Assembly (NCBI GenBank): GCA_014529385.2
Contig: CM043957.1
Location: 87,706,381 to 87,770,380 of the forward strand
Length of the DNA stretch: 64,000 nucleotides
Source of the DNA: Adiantum capillus-veneris
Lineage: Eukaryota; Streptophyta; Polypodiopsida; Polypodiales; Pteridaceae
Direction: 5' to 3'
In this document: piece after piece, positions 1 to 9,252 of the stretch
Position numbering within the stretch: position 1 is the first letter of the stretch
How the letters are laid out: every line of letters begins with the position of its first letter
The notes under the pieces: model-generated
Told to the model about the DNA's origin: nothing
The model's database searches: none
Seen by the model: only the letters and a program-made list of their open reading frames with translations
Made by a program: the position numbers and the translations under genes

Positions 1-443
1 TCCTAGTCTGAGTCCTCCCGGACGACTATGAAGTGTCTGTGGGTGAAGCATTGTAGTTGTTTTGGTCATAAGTTCCCAATGCAATTGTAGAGCGACGATA
101 CAACATTCTTTCCAATAAAGCTGCTCTTTGTTTGATTGAAGATTGGTGGTCGGGTTTTGGGTTGGTTTTGGCACTTCGGTAGTAGAATCAGTAGATGGGT
201 TCTTCATTACCTTGTTGTCTTTTTTCACAATCCAAATCTGCTTCCGCTTTGCTTGTGCTTGCCACAAACTCTTTGCGACCCAAACCTGCGTTGTCTGTGT
301 GTTGATTTCCTCGCCTTGAAATACCTAGGAGTTTCCGTTGATTGTATTGAAGGGAGTTCCTTTTTACAAATCTTTGGGATCCAAATTTGCTTGCTGTAGC
401 TTTGTGCCGTCATGAACTTCTTTGGAATCCAGATCTGTTTCAC
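1..443 (-). pseudogene. C-terminal W-x-P-K repeat tail of Ty3-1 pol, frameshifted
   Basis: The upstream pol frame stops at 440-442, but the neighbouring frame begins at once with the same kind of sequence. Residues QIWIPK occur twice about 16 residues apart (near 430 and 380). After another shift, QVWVAK and QIWIVK appear in the third frame (about 291-230). These continue the QWQPK and VWRPK motifs at the end of the 440-1762 frame, so the tail is one decayed repeat domain broken by single-base indels. A possible natural stop lies near 51-53. No known enzyme domain is visible. The same motif recurs in element 3B (61460-62704). Confidence 0.6.
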
Positions 444-1762
444 TTCCTTGATTGTCGGGGATCACTCTGTTGTCTGGTATTGAAGACTCTGTTTGTGTTT
501 TCTGGCACCACCTTTTTTGGTCTCCATACCAACTTAGACTCCGTTTTTTTCCAAGGTTGAGCTGTTATAATATTGCTTGTCTTCCTTATCCACTGTTGAG
601 AATTCCTCGTCGAAGAGTACTCCGGTTGTATAGAAACTTTTGGTTGCCATTGCTTCTTCTTTTCCTCTGTTTGTTGTTTGCCCTTGTTCGTGGATTCTTC
701 CTTTGGAGTTGGCTCTGCTCCTTTGGTGAACTTAACTGATTGACTTTCACCTTCGTATTTGATAAGCACTGATTTAGAACTCCAGTCAATCATTGCATTG
801 TATTTCTTCTGCCATGGTTGTCCTAGCAATAATGGATGTTGTGTAGCTTGGTCTTCAACCACGTAAAACATATGAGGATACACATATTGGTTAATCTGTA
901 TATGTAAAACTGTGCATCCGACAGTTTTGATTGCATTCTCAGAGTAACTCTTTAACTCTTGCTTGGCAGTTTGTAGTTTAGTGTCATTTGTCAATTGTCT
1001 ATACAAACTGAGTGAAAGTAGGTTAGCTTGAGCTCCTGAATCCAATAGTGCTCTGGCTTTGATTTGGTTGGTTCCTACTTTGCATTCAATGATGGGTTCT
1101 TCTTTGTCATTATCCATTTCTGTTATACTAACTGCGTTTATTCGTATTGCTCCTTCATTGCGCTGTTTCTGACGCAGTAGTCTTCTTTTCTCCATTCTTT
1201 CCTTCGCCTCGGCTTGCGCTTCCTCCTCAATCTTTTTCTTTTTCTGGACACGCAGCTTTTCTTGATGTATTTTGAGAAGCATGTCTTGTGTTAGCGGCAA
1301 CAGATACTTTTTCACTCTGCATCCACTAATCCAATTGGGCATTTCTTCTCCGTCTAATGTAGCAAGCTTGACGGCTCCACTTGGTGATAGATCTTTAATC
1401 ACCAGAGGACCCATCCCTCGCTTTTTAAGCTTTTTAGCATGCTGTTTCAGAGTGTAAACTAGGACATAGTCCCCAACTTTAAACTCTTTAGTCCGCACAT
1501 GCTTATCAAAAAATTCCTTTTGTCGCCTTTTTTGAGCGTAGATGGAAGCTACTGCTTTTAGGCGAAGCTCATCTAGCTTTTCCAGGTCATCTATTCTATC
1601 AGAGAGCTCGTGCCCTGTCCACTCTAGATCCTTAGCCACCCTTAAGGTTGAAATCAAGAATTCTATTGGCAAGATAGCATTTAGCCCAAAAACCATGTTA
1701 TATGGGGTCGTTCCTATGGATGTTTTATACGCTACCCTATATGCCCATAATGTTGAATGCAA
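440..1762 (-). CDS. Ty3-1 pol, 3' part: integrase C-terminus, second retropepsin-like domain, W-x-P-K repeats
   Basis: 440 residues. Residues 1-160 complete the integrase: the LHSTLWAYR block, then a GPY/F-type module at about 116-155 (MGPLVIKDL, then a conserved LDG). Residues 165-205 are highly charged and probably helical. Residues about 222-340 look like an aspartic protease: catalytic LLDSGAQANLL (Asp241), then a hydrophobic-hydrophobic-Gly segment LLLGQPW (311-317) before a beta-rich stretch. A retropepsin after the integrase is unusual, since this element already has one in the normal place at 4900-5800. Residues 370-420 start the W-repeat tail (QWQPK, QWIRK, PWKK, VWRPK). The first residues overlap the end of the 1732-4779 frame by 31 bases; a one-base indel separates the two halves of what was one pol. 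Confidence 0.85.
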   Translation of the reverse strand: MHSTLWAYRVAYKTSIGTTPYNMVFGLNAILPIEFLISTLRVAKDLEWTGHELSDRIDDLEKLDELRLKAVASIYAQKRRQKEFFDKHVRTKEFKVGDYVLVYTLKQHAKKLKKRGMGPLVIKDLSPSGAVKLATLDGEEMPNWISGCRVKKYLLPLTQDMLLKIHQEKLRVQKKKKIEEEAQAEAKERMEKRRLLRQKQRNEGAIRINAVSITEMDNDKEEPIIECKVGTNQIKARALLDSGAQANLLSLSLYRQLTNDTKLQTAKQELKSYSENAIKTVGCTVLHIQINQYVYPHMFYVVEDQATQHPLLLGQPWQKKYNAMIDWSSKSVLIKYEGESQSVKFTKGAEPTPKEESTNKGKQQTEEKKKQWQPKVSIQPEYSSTRNSQQWIRKTSNIITAQPWKKTESKLVWRPKKVVPENTNRVFNTRQQSDPRQSRK

Positions 1763-4700
1763 CTTTGGTCCCAGTCAGTTCTCGACTCAGATACAATCTT
1801 CGTGAGGACCGTGCATATGGTTTTGTTTGTTGCTTCAGCTTGTCCGTTTGCTTGTGGATGATACGGGGCTGATTTCCTATGGATTACCATGAATTCATCT
1901 AGAAGGATCTCTATCACTTCATTTATGAAATGTGTGCCTCGATCACTCACAATTTCTATTGGCAATCCATATCGTACAAAGACGTATTCATACAGAAATT
2001 GTGCCGTGGTCCTGGCATCTGCTTTTTGAGTTGCCTTTGCTTCGACCCACTTTGTTAGATAGTCTGTAGCCACAATGATGTATTGTGCATGAGTCTTATA
2101 TGCAGGAGGCGAAATGGGTCCGACATAATCAATCCCCCATTTTGCAAAAGCTCTTGCCCCCATCATTGGTCTAAGCGGCATATCATCTCTTTTAAGTGGT
2201 ACTTTGGTCCGCTGACAGTCATCACACCTTTTAACGTATTCCTCAGCGTCCATATGTAATGTTGGCCACCATATTCCTGCGGCTAAGACAAGTTTTGCTG
2301 TCTTATCACCTGAGAAATGGCCTCCACCTACTCCTCCATGAGCTTGCTCCAGGATTATCACATACTCAGACTCTGATGCGCAAATCCTAAGCTGGTTGTC
2401 TTTACCTCTCTTATAGAGTTGATCTCCTATTAAAGCGTAATCTCTAGCTTCTGTCTCTACAGATTTCTGACGAGCTTTTGACGTTCCTTCTGGGAAAGTT
2501 CTATTTGTGAGATATTCAACAATATACTGACTCCATTCTGGAGCGATCATTATCTGATATAATGTTGAATACTCGGCTGGCGGTTTTGATGAACATACAA
2601 TACATACAGTGACATATTCATGTACGCTTTCTTTCATTCCTGGCCAATAGACTCCCAATTGTAACAAATTCCTATATGTGTTCCTTCTTGAACAATGAAA
2701 TGCACATTCCTGAACATGTGCTTCGCGCAGATATATACTATATTCCTCAGGATTGATGCATAGTCGTAAAACATGATCATTTCCCAATTGATACAACCTT
2801 CCTGCAATCAATTGAAGATTCTTGGATTGCTGAATAGCAATATGTTTCAGGTTGTATTCTCTTCTATCGAACTCTCCTCCATAGGTTAATAGGTCAACGA
2901 CATTTTGAGACCACTTAGGTATCATTTCTATGTTGAACAAGTACGCGTCTGGCATGTCGTCATCTACTCCTATAGGGTCTTCTCCATTCGTCAATCGCGA
3001 AAGATGATCAGCTCTAAGATGTGTTTTTCCTTTCTTTACTACTACCGTGAAGTCGAATTCCAGTAAGATAATGAACCATCTCACTATTCTCCCGGTATTG
3101 CATGGTTTATTCACTAGGTAGAGCAAGGCTTGGTGATCCGTAAAAAACACAAACTTGTTGGCTAGAAGATAATGCCGAAATTTCTTCACAGCATAGATCA
3201 TTCCTAATCCTTCTCGCTCTGTTGTGGTGTAATTCTTCTCTGCATTGTTGAGCTGTCGACTGGCGTAACAGATAGGAAAATCCATGTTTCCTTCTTCTGG
3301 CTGAGCCAGAATGCATCCTATTGCATATGCCGAAGCATCTATGTGCACATGGAATATCTTCTCCCAATCTGGTGATTTCAAGACTGGAGCAGTAATGAGT
3401 GCCTCTTTCAATTTCTTGAATGATTCCTCACACTCCTCTGTCCATTCAAAGTTCACTATTAGCCTGTAAAGTGGTTGGCCTATTATAGCGTACATGTAAA
3501 TGAATCGTCTATAATATCCACAATGTCCCATAAAGCTCTGTACTTGTTTCGCATTGGTTGGTCTAGGCATATCCACTATAACTTTTATCTTCTCTAAATC
3601 CGTGGATATTCCGTTTTGTGAGACAATATGTCCCAGAATTCTGCCCTGTCGGACCATAAACACACATTTCTCAGGATTGAGACAAATGCGATATGTCCTA
3701 CATTTCTCAAATACTTTTCTTAGGTGTTCTAGATGCTCATCTCTCAGTAGAGAATGTACACATAAGTCATCCATGTATATTTCGAGAAACAGCCTTAAGT
3801 ATTCTTTGAAAGCATGCGTCATCAGCCTCTGGAAGGTTGCGGGAGCATTGGTTAGACCAAAAGGCATAACCCGATAAGCATAAATTCCCCACTCCGTTGC
3901 AAAAGCTGTTTTATGTTGATCTTCCAATGCTATGGCTAGCTGGTTATATCCTGAAAAACCATCAAGAAAGGAGTATGCTGTTTTCCCTGATACACGCTCT
4001 AGAACATGATCAGTTATCGGCAGGGGATAATTGTCCCTGATTGTTGCAGCATTCACTTTCTTTAAGTTGACACACACTCGGAGTTTTCCGTTCTTCTTAG
4101 GTACTACCACAATCGGAGATACCCAATCAGTGTGTTCAATCTCGTATATGAATTCAGCTTCCATTAGCTTATCTATCTCTTCTTTGATTCGCTTAGCAAA
4201 CGTATCATTATATGTGTATGGTCTCTGTCTGCTAGGCTTTGCGTCTTGTTTCAGTGGGATTGTGTGTTGGCATATCGATGGGTCAACTCCCTTTAAGTCC
4301 TTATAAGACCATGCAAACACATCCCTATACTCTCTGAGAAGACTCAAAAGTCTCTCTTCCTCGCCTGGAGACAAATCTGTGGCTATGTACACCGGTCTAG
4401 GTGGCTCACCTGGAGCTGCTAAATCAACTTTTTTTGCATCCTCCGGTCCGTCATAAGATTCGTTCTCCTTCCTCTCTCGAATAGGTGGGGTTAATATCAC
4501 CTTCCTATCCTCTATTGTGAATTTCCTATAGTGAGAGGGAACATCCATGTTTTCCTTGATTTTGGCGTTTTTGTCCTCTCCACTCTCAATTTCTGTCGTC
4601 CAAACTTCTTTCAGAGTTTTCTTGAGCTCTCTGTACTTGTTTCTACGTTCTAACTTGGACTCCGTGTATTCTCTGTTGCGCTTGTTCTTTTCTGATTTTT

Positions 4701-4779
4701 TCTGTTTCAGTTTTCGTTCCATTCTTTTGAACTTGATTTCTTGAGCCTCTTTTGTCTTTTCGTAAGCTCTTTTGATCAC
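1732..4779 (-). CDS. Ty3-1 pol, central part: reverse transcriptase, RNase H, duplicated zinc-finger module, integrase core
   Basis: 1015 residues. About 1-75 is a charged coiled-coil-like linker. RT spans about 215-400 with FLDGFSGYNQ (Asp273) and the YMDD box (335-338). RNase H covers about 475-595 (Asp481, Glu523, Asp548, Asp591). Two H2C2 fingers follow: His688-X6-His695-X30-Cys726-X2-Cys729 and His814-X6-His821-X30-Cys852-X2-Cys855. They are exactly 126 residues apart, and the upstream PxWSQ-LT block is repeated too. The integrase core has Asp884, Asp946 and Glu982 (DD35E). All catalytic residues are present, so this part is intact as protein. Its 5' end overlaps the protease frame (4643-5725), with a shift needed to join them, and its 3' end is cut by a shift near 1740-1760. 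In the cell it would copy the element RNA and insert the DNA. Confidence 0.95.
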   Translation of the reverse strand: MIKRAYEKTKEAQEIKFKRMERKLKQKKSEKNKRNREYTESKLERRNKYRELKKTLKEVWTTEIESGEDKNAKIKENMDVPSHYRKFTIEDRKVILTPPIRERKENESYDGPEDAKKVDLAAPGEPPRPVYIATDLSPGEEERLLSLLREYRDVFAWSYKDLKGVDPSICQHTIPLKQDAKPSRQRPYTYNDTFAKRIKEEIDKLMEAEFIYEIEHTDWVSPIVVVPKKNGKLRVCVNLKKVNAATIRDNYPLPITDHVLERVSGKTAYSFLDGFSGYNQLAIALEDQHKTAFATEWGIYAYRVMPFGLTNAPATFQRLMTHAFKEYLRLFLEIYMDDLCVHSLLRDEHLEHLRKVFEKCRTYRICLNPEKCVFMVRQGRILGHIVSQNGISTDLEKIKVIVDMPRPTNAKQVQSFMGHCGYYRRFIYMYAIIGQPLYRLIVNFEWTEECEESFKKLKEALITAPVLKSPDWEKIFHVHIDASAYAIGCILAQPEEGNMDFPICYASRQLNNAEKNYTTTEREGLGMIYAVKKFRHYLLANKFVFFTDHQALLYLVNKPCNTGRIVRWFIILLEFDFTVVVKKGKTHLRADHLSRLTNGEDPIGVDDDMPDAYLFNIEMIPKWSQNVVDLLTYGGEFDRREYNLKHIAIQQSKNLQLIAGRLYQLGNDHVLRLCINPEEYSIYLREAHVQECAFHCSRRNTYRNLLQLGVYWPGMKESVHEYVTVCIVCSSKPPAEYSTLYQIMIAPEWSQYIVEYLTNRTFPEGTSKARQKSVETEARDYALIGDQLYKRGKDNQLRICASESEYVIILEQAHGGVGGGHFSGDKTAKLVLAAGIWWPTLHMDAEEYVKRCDDCQRTKVPLKRDDMPLRPMMGARAFAKWGIDYVGPISPPAYKTHAQYIIVATDYLTKWVEAKATQKADARTTAQFLYEYVFVRYGLPIEIVSDRGTHFINEVIEILLDEFMVIHRKSAPYHPQANGQAEATNKTICTVLTKIVSESRTDWDQSCIQHYGHIG

Positions 4780-5725
4780 TGCCTCTCATTCTTCCAGAAA
4801 TCTTATCCTTAACACAATCTTCAGCCTTTACTAGCATTAGGAATTGATTTTTTCCTCTTATTCTAGGCATCGGATTGGTTCTAACCCCTTTTGTTTTTTT
4901 CTTTGCTCTATAGTGTTTCTGGCGTTGTTTAGTTTGGTTCGGAAAATCATAAAATCGGACATCCATTTTAGTTTCTTCGTTTCCGCTTGAATTGTCCGTT
5001 GACTCGTTGTCTGCTTCATTTCCCCACTCTGGATGATTGGGAATGTCGTGAAACACCTCTTCTTCATCTTCCTTTTCCAGTGTATCGTTCTTTTCAGTTT
5101 CTTTTTTGAGTACAGTTCTCAACATGAAATACGGAACCACGTCGTACCCGTCCTTGTCGCAAAATTTTGTTGTGGGACCATCCGGAATTGCACAAACATC
5201 TAGGGTTGCTAGAATGTGTGTCCACTCTAATGGTGCAAACGTATCCTCTGGAAAGGGTTCGCCTACATAAGTTTCGTCTTCGATAGCCCTTTCTAAAACA
5301 CATTCTTCTCGTTTCAGACTTCCACATTTCGAAGCTCCACACATCCATAACTCCTTGGGTTTACCTAACCAAGCTGGAAATTCGGATCCCGCCAAAGTAG
5401 CTGAATCAAACTCCTCTACCGGTGTTCGGTTCACATCTTTGTAGCTATGGTCTTTCAGGTTCACACGTGTAGTGGTTTCCATATTTCTCAGGTATATGTG
5501 ATCGTAGCCCCAATCCTGGACCATTTTCAACTGTCTCATGAATGGTCTTCCCAGTATGATATCATAGTTATTCTCCTTGCCAAAATCGACAATAGCGAAA
5601 GTATGTTCGTATTCAATGCCGCAAGAAGTCACTACAACTTTCTCTAATAACCCCATAGGTTTCTCCATGTGTCCATCTGCTAATTGGAGTTTCAACCTAG
5701 TCTTCCTTATTGCTGGTTTCCCCAT
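4643..5725 (-). CDS. Ty3-1 protease, C-terminal half, and protease-RT linker
   Basis: 360 residues. The first 75 continue the retropepsin begun in the 5707-6597 frame: a beta-rich stretch, then DIILGRPFM (about 55-63), the usual second-lobe motif of Ty3 proteases. The rest is a long acidic and charged linker with no recognised domain; it has a LEWTHILATLD block that recurs in similar form (VDWVHLAATID) in element 3B. The last 40 residues are very basic. The start is not natural: the catalytic DSGAG lies in the preceding frame, and a run of six adenines near 5731-5736 is the probable indel site. The 3' end overlaps the RT frame by 137 bases, again an indel. Confidence 0.8.
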   Translation of the reverse strand: MGKPAIRKTRLKLQLADGHMEKPMGLLEKVVVTSCGIEYEHTFAIVDFGKENNYDIILGRPFMRQLKMVQDWGYDHIYLRNMETTTRVNLKDHSYKDVNRTPVEEFDSATLAGSEFPAWLGKPKELWMCGASKCGSLKREECVLERAIEDETYVGEPFPEDTFAPLEWTHILATLDVCAIPDGPTTKFCDKDGYDVVPYFMLRTVLKKETEKNDTLEKEDEEEVFHDIPNHPEWGNEADNESTDNSSGNEETKMDVRFYDFPNQTKQRQKHYRAKKKTKGVRTNPMPRIRGKNQFLMLVKAEDCVKDKISGRMRGSDQKSLRKDKRGSRNQVQKNGTKTETEKIRKEQAQQRIHGVQVRT

Positions 5726-6597
5726 TTTTTCCAGATTTCTTTTGTAGCAATGGCTACCCCAGCTCCGCTGTCTAGTATTGCCATTGTGTTCACTCCTTGG
5801 AATTCAACTGGTAAGGTTGTATTCCCCTCTTCACCTTCGCAATACTCTCCGACCTTGTTTAAGGGTACAGGCTTAGCGTTCTTTTGTGGCTTGCTCAGCT
5901 CCTCAATGCTCTCTTGCAATCTCGATGTTGGATCTTTTATCCCGAATTTCTCCAAGCATTTTCCTACAGTGGTCCACATATGTGGTCTTAGCCTCAAAAG
6001 CTCAGCTAGAGTGATAGTGCATGTCACTGGTGTTGACAAAATCTCTATCAATCCTTGCGAGTCCATGACTTTTTCTGATGAGATTTTTCGTGAGGGAAGT
6101 GCTCTAATCTCGGATTTTGCTTCATACTCTCCTAAGTATGAAGGTAAGGTTTTCAGTGAATGAGGTTTGCTCTCCATTGTTCTAACAGAGCCCCCATCTC
6201 CCCAGTAAGATTGCAGATCCAAGTCCACTTGAGATCCTGCCTCAAATTCCACTATGGGAGGATTCCTGATGTCCTTTTCCCAATTTGTCTGATTAGCTTG
6301 GCAACTTAGCTCGTTTGCAAAGTTTGCCTCTCTCACTTGTTTCCAAAATTCATTGTAATCCTCATCTCTTCCGTAAGACCTCTGTATGACTGGATGAAAA
6401 CTCTCGATCTCCTGATCGGTTGTGTTCAACACTATGCGGTCATCCTTTTGTGTATTTTCAGGCTTTTGTGCACTGGGAGTCTTTTCAGCTACCCGTGAAA
6501 CGATAGTCTCTTGCTGAATTGGGTTTTCCTTTCCACAATCATTGTTTCTTTTGGTGGTTCTAATAAGGCTTGTGCAGTCTCGATCATTCTCTGGCAC
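5707..6597 (-). CDS. Ty3-1 gag-pol junction with protease catalytic motif
   Basis: 296 residues. Most of it is an acidic linker without a known domain. Near residue 250 stands VPLNKVGEYCEGEEG, matched by IPVNKLGQYFEGDD in element 3B. The end carries AILDSGAGVAIATKEIWKKW, the first lobe of an aspartic protease with Asp-Ser-Gly. The protein ends eight residues after that motif block because the frame shifts, and the second lobe lies in the 4643-5725 frame. The overlap with the 6489-7127 frame is 109 bases in another phase, so a further indel separates them. Confidence 0.8.
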   Translation of the reverse strand: MPENDRDCTSLIRTTKRNNDCGKENPIQQETIVSRVAEKTPSAQKPENTQKDDRIVLNTTDQEIESFHPVIQRSYGRDEDYNEFWKQVREANFANELSCQANQTNWEKDIRNPPIVEFEAGSQVDLDLQSYWGDGGSVRTMESKPHSLKTLPSYLGEYEAKSEIRALPSRKISSEKVMDSQGLIEILSTPVTCTITLAELLRLRPHMWTTVGKCLEKFGIKDPTSRLQESIEELSKPQKNAKPVPLNKVGEYCEGEEGNTTLPVEFQGVNTMAILDSGAGVAIATKEIWKKWGNQQ

Positions 6598-7127
6598 ATT
6601 TCAAGTCTCTGCTTTTCCAATTCCGCGTTTGGGTATGTCATCCACCTCTGTTCTTGTGTTTGGTTGTTCTTTAACCTAGCTTCGTAAGCTCTCATCAGTG
6701 CGTCCAATGGTTCGTGTACCTTGTCGACTAGCACTGATCCCCCTGAGCTTAAGCTCGTTGTTTCTTTGATACTCTTTTGTTTCGTTCTTTCCGGGCTCAT
6801 CTCTCGTTTCCCGTTTTGACTCTCAAGTTTTTCTAATCTATCTTTAGTTCGCTTTAGTTCCTCAGCTAGAATAGCGTCTTCACGTTCTTTTCTCAACTTC
6901 ATGCGTGCTTTTCTAGCTTTCCATGTGTTTTTCTGACTCCGCGGTCCTTGACTAACCATTTCAGTCGCTAACTTTCCATTCTCAGGTTCTCTAGTGGTTT
7001 TCTTAGCTTGAGCTCTAGTAACAACTTGCGTTGGTATCAGAGTTTCGTTTTCAGACCCACTGCTGGTAGGAATAGTTTCTAGCATATTCAATGTCGTCTT
7101 TTGCACTTTGTTTGGATTCTTTAACAA
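6489..7127 (-). CDS. Ty3-1 gag-pol linker, charged coiled-coil region
   Basis: 212 residues, rich in Lys, Glu, Arg and Gln. Residues about 70-105 look like a coiled coil. The segment TYPNAELEKQRLEM followed by a conserved ALLEP matches a TYPNPTEEIERVKQL segment ending in DLEP in element 3B, so the region is a shared part of the polyprotein and not chance. No enzyme domain is seen. It starts within the last bases of the gag frame and overlaps the next frame by 109 bases, consistent with decay of one long reading frame. Confidence 0.65.
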   Translation of the reverse strand: MLKNPNKVQKTTLNMLETIPTSSGSENETLIPTQVVTRAQAKKTTREPENGKLATEMVSQGPRSQKNTWKARKARMKLRKEREDAILAEELKRTKDRLEKLESQNGKREMSPERTKQKSIKETTSLSSGGSVLVDKVHEPLDALMRAYEARLKNNQTQEQRWMTYPNAELEKQRLEMCQRMIETAQALLEPPKETMIVERKTQFSKRLSFHG

Positions 7128-8917
7128 TCCTCAATGAAGTGAGTAACCCCACACTCAGTGCAATAAGCGTTAATTCTAATGATTTCCGTATGTGGGCAAA
7201 CATTCATCAGATGGTCACCTCCACACTTGTAACAAGGTCCTAGTGCTGGTCTTGGTCCCATTTGATTCGTCCTTTGTGGATATGATGGTCTTTGTCCTGT
7301 TAACCCTCCATGAGCTATGAACATTAAGGTTCTTGCGTCCAAATTGTATCTCTCTTCATCAGAAGCACTTGTAATTGTTGGTATTCCAACATTCCCCATC
7401 ATGCCCCATGGTTCTGGTTGTTTTGGTTCTTCTGGTGGGTAATACACTGTCGGAGACATGTGTGCACCCGATTCTTCATAATAGGCTTGAACAGGCACTA
7501 AGGCTTGTTCTTCCTGATTCTCTAAGGTTGGTGCATATCTAATGCCCACTGGTCTTGCTCCTGGTAAAGGTGGTTGTTGTCCCAATACAGGTTGCGGTCT
7601 TTCTATCCCCATAGGTCCTGGTACATTTCCCGTTGGGTATCGAGGTACTGGATGTATCTGAGGTGGTGCTAATTGAGCAGGAGGTGCATACTGGCGCTCC
7701 CTTACATACCCTTTGTTGTAATAGCACTCCTCTGTTGGATGATTTGTCCATTTTTGTTCAATAGCACACCATTTCAGTGTTTTCGGCAATGGTTTTTGGT
7801 ATGGTGCCATCCTTTTTAGAGCATCTTCTATCATTTGCTCTACATTTGGCATGGTTGTTGTTTGAACATTCTTTTTAGTGGTAGTCTCGCTCGCTACGGA
7901 GGAGGAGCTACTGGATGCAAAATCTGTATCCGCTGACACCTCTCCATAAACCGTACAGTTATCCACTAAGTACAATGCCTCTCTCGTTACTTGCTCGAAA
8001 CTTGTACAAGCTTTCAAGTGCAAGTCCTTCTTGAGAGTGTCGTTCCTCAGTCCCTCAATAAAGAGAACAGATAGTCTGTCATCTTGTGGTCGTTCACGTA
8101 CTGGACATCTCTCAATGTATTGTTTGAAGCGAAGTGAAGCTTCCTTCACTTTTTCGTGTTCTCTCTGTTTAAAAGCATATATTTGTGAGACCGTATTGTG
8201 CTTAATCCCTCGTTTTGAGAATTCCTCAGCAAACTCTCTTAGCAAATGGTCAATGTCATGGAATCCCCCTATGTTCATTGGTTGAAACCATGTCAATGCA
8301 GTACCTTCTAGAGTAAGACCAAATCCCTCGTATTGTGTATGGAAATCTGTTATCTGCTCAGCTCTTAAGACTTGCTTAAAGAGTGACACATGTGCATACG
8401 GATCTCCTGAACCACCATACTTCTTTGGCATACACTTGGCTACTTGAGATGGTCTCATACGTCTATGATCTGCTACCAATCTCATTGCTCCTGTGTCCCG
8501 GCTAAAGCTTTCTCTAGCATCATGGACTTCATGGGTTACCCTTGTCGGTTCCCCCGCCCTGAATCTACTACTAGGAGGTAAATGTGATGGTTCCGCTTCA
8601 AACCTTGGACCTGGAGTGGTATAGGTGGGGATTGGAACTGCACTACCTCGATTCGTCTCCATTGACTCTCTGGAATGTAATGATCCCATTGGTCCAAGCT
8701 TCGAGTCCCAAGGTTGACTGAAAGAGTCAGCAACCTGAGTTCTTTGTCCTCCTGTTGTCATTGAGTTTTGCACTCCATTTGTTGGTGCTGGTCTATGTGA
8801 GCTAGAAGTAACATAATACTGATGTAGTGGTCCCCCAAAGTATGTATATCCTTCTAATTCTTTCTTGCCCATTGTTGAGTATTGCCTGCCATACTTATCG
8901 TAAGCGGCAATTTTCAC
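7121..8917 (-). CDS. Ty3-1 gag (capsid and double zinc knuckle)
   Basis: 598 residues. The Retrotrans_gag-like capsid lies at about 165-325 (LTWFQPM, then FAEEFSKR, then FKQREHEKVKEASLRFKQYI, the last being the typical basic helix). A Pro-rich stretch follows (about 400-500). The C-terminus carries two tandem knuckles with C-X2-C-X3-H-X4-C spacing: Cys562-Cys565-His569-Cys574 and Cys586-Cys589-His593-Cys598. The usual retroviral spacing is C-X2-C-X4-H-X4-C. The frame begins with GTG overlapping the stop of the upstream frame, so the apparent start is a frameshift point and not the true start. It would form the virus-like particle and bind RNA. Confidence 0.88.
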   Translation of the reverse strand: MKIAAYDKYGRQYSTMGKKELEGYTYFGGPLHQYYVTSSSHRPAPTNGVQNSMTTGGQRTQVADSFSQPWDSKLGPMGSLHSRESMETNRGSAVPIPTYTTPGPRFEAEPSHLPPSSRFRAGEPTRVTHEVHDARESFSRDTGAMRLVADHRRMRPSQVAKCMPKKYGGSGDPYAHVSLFKQVLRAEQITDFHTQYEGFGLTLEGTALTWFQPMNIGGFHDIDHLLREFAEEFSKRGIKHNTVSQIYAFKQREHEKVKEASLRFKQYIERCPVRERPQDDRLSVLFIEGLRNDTLKKDLHLKACTSFEQVTREALYLVDNCTVYGEVSADTDFASSSSSSVASETTTKKNVQTTTMPNVEQMIEDALKRMAPYQKPLPKTLKWCAIEQKWTNHPTEECYYNKGYVRERQYAPPAQLAPPQIHPVPRYPTGNVPGPMGIERPQPVLGQQPPLPGARPVGIRYAPTLENQEEQALVPVQAYYEESGAHMSPTVYYPPEEPKQPEPWGMMGNVGIPTITSASDEERYNLDARTLMFIAHGGLTGQRPSYPQRTNQMGPRPALGPCYKCGGDHLMNVCPHTEIIRINAYCTECGVTHFIEDC

Positions 8918-9168
8918 TTCCGATCCCTCTGTGTAGGTAAAGACATAGAGTCTTTTTTGTCTGTCAACTCTCCGGTGTAGGGTTCTTCACATCTATAATA
9001 GAGATCTTGCTCCCCATTATTATATTTGTACAGCCCCACATAGATGTTATCAGTGTTGATCCTTATAGTTTCATTCTCTCTTCTTAACCTCGCATTAGGG
9101 AAGTTCATTATTGGTGCTTTCTCCTCGAGTTCTTCATCTATTTGGCTTTGGTGCCCATCAATCCCCAC
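8914..9168 (-). pseudogene. Ty3-1 gag N-terminal fragment 2
   Basis: 84 residues ending in TGA, which overlaps the next frame's first codon. Phase and spacing show it is part of one N-terminal gag region shared with 9253-9666, interrupted by a stop at 9253 and one shift near 9150. It contains a YKYNNGEQDLYYRCEEP stretch reminiscent of YQYDNEQGAKIYKDGMDRY upstream, so the N-terminus may hold two copies of a small module. No known domain. Confidence 0.55.
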
Positions 9169-9252
9169 TTGTCCACAATGTTAGGGTTTAGGACTACCAA
9201 GTACATGGTACCCTCGTCATCTAGATATCTATCTCCGCTATAGCTCACATCA

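Noticed and set aside
440-4779. Plant pararetrovirus origin of the protease-RT-RNase H region
   Set aside because: A clear integrase, an LTR and a primer site next to it show a Ty3 retrotransposon.
5700-5740. Programmed ribosomal frameshift between the two protease halves
   Set aside because: The A run does not fit a slippery heptamer in the reading frame, the break lies inside a folded domain, and many other indels are present; plain mutation is simpler.
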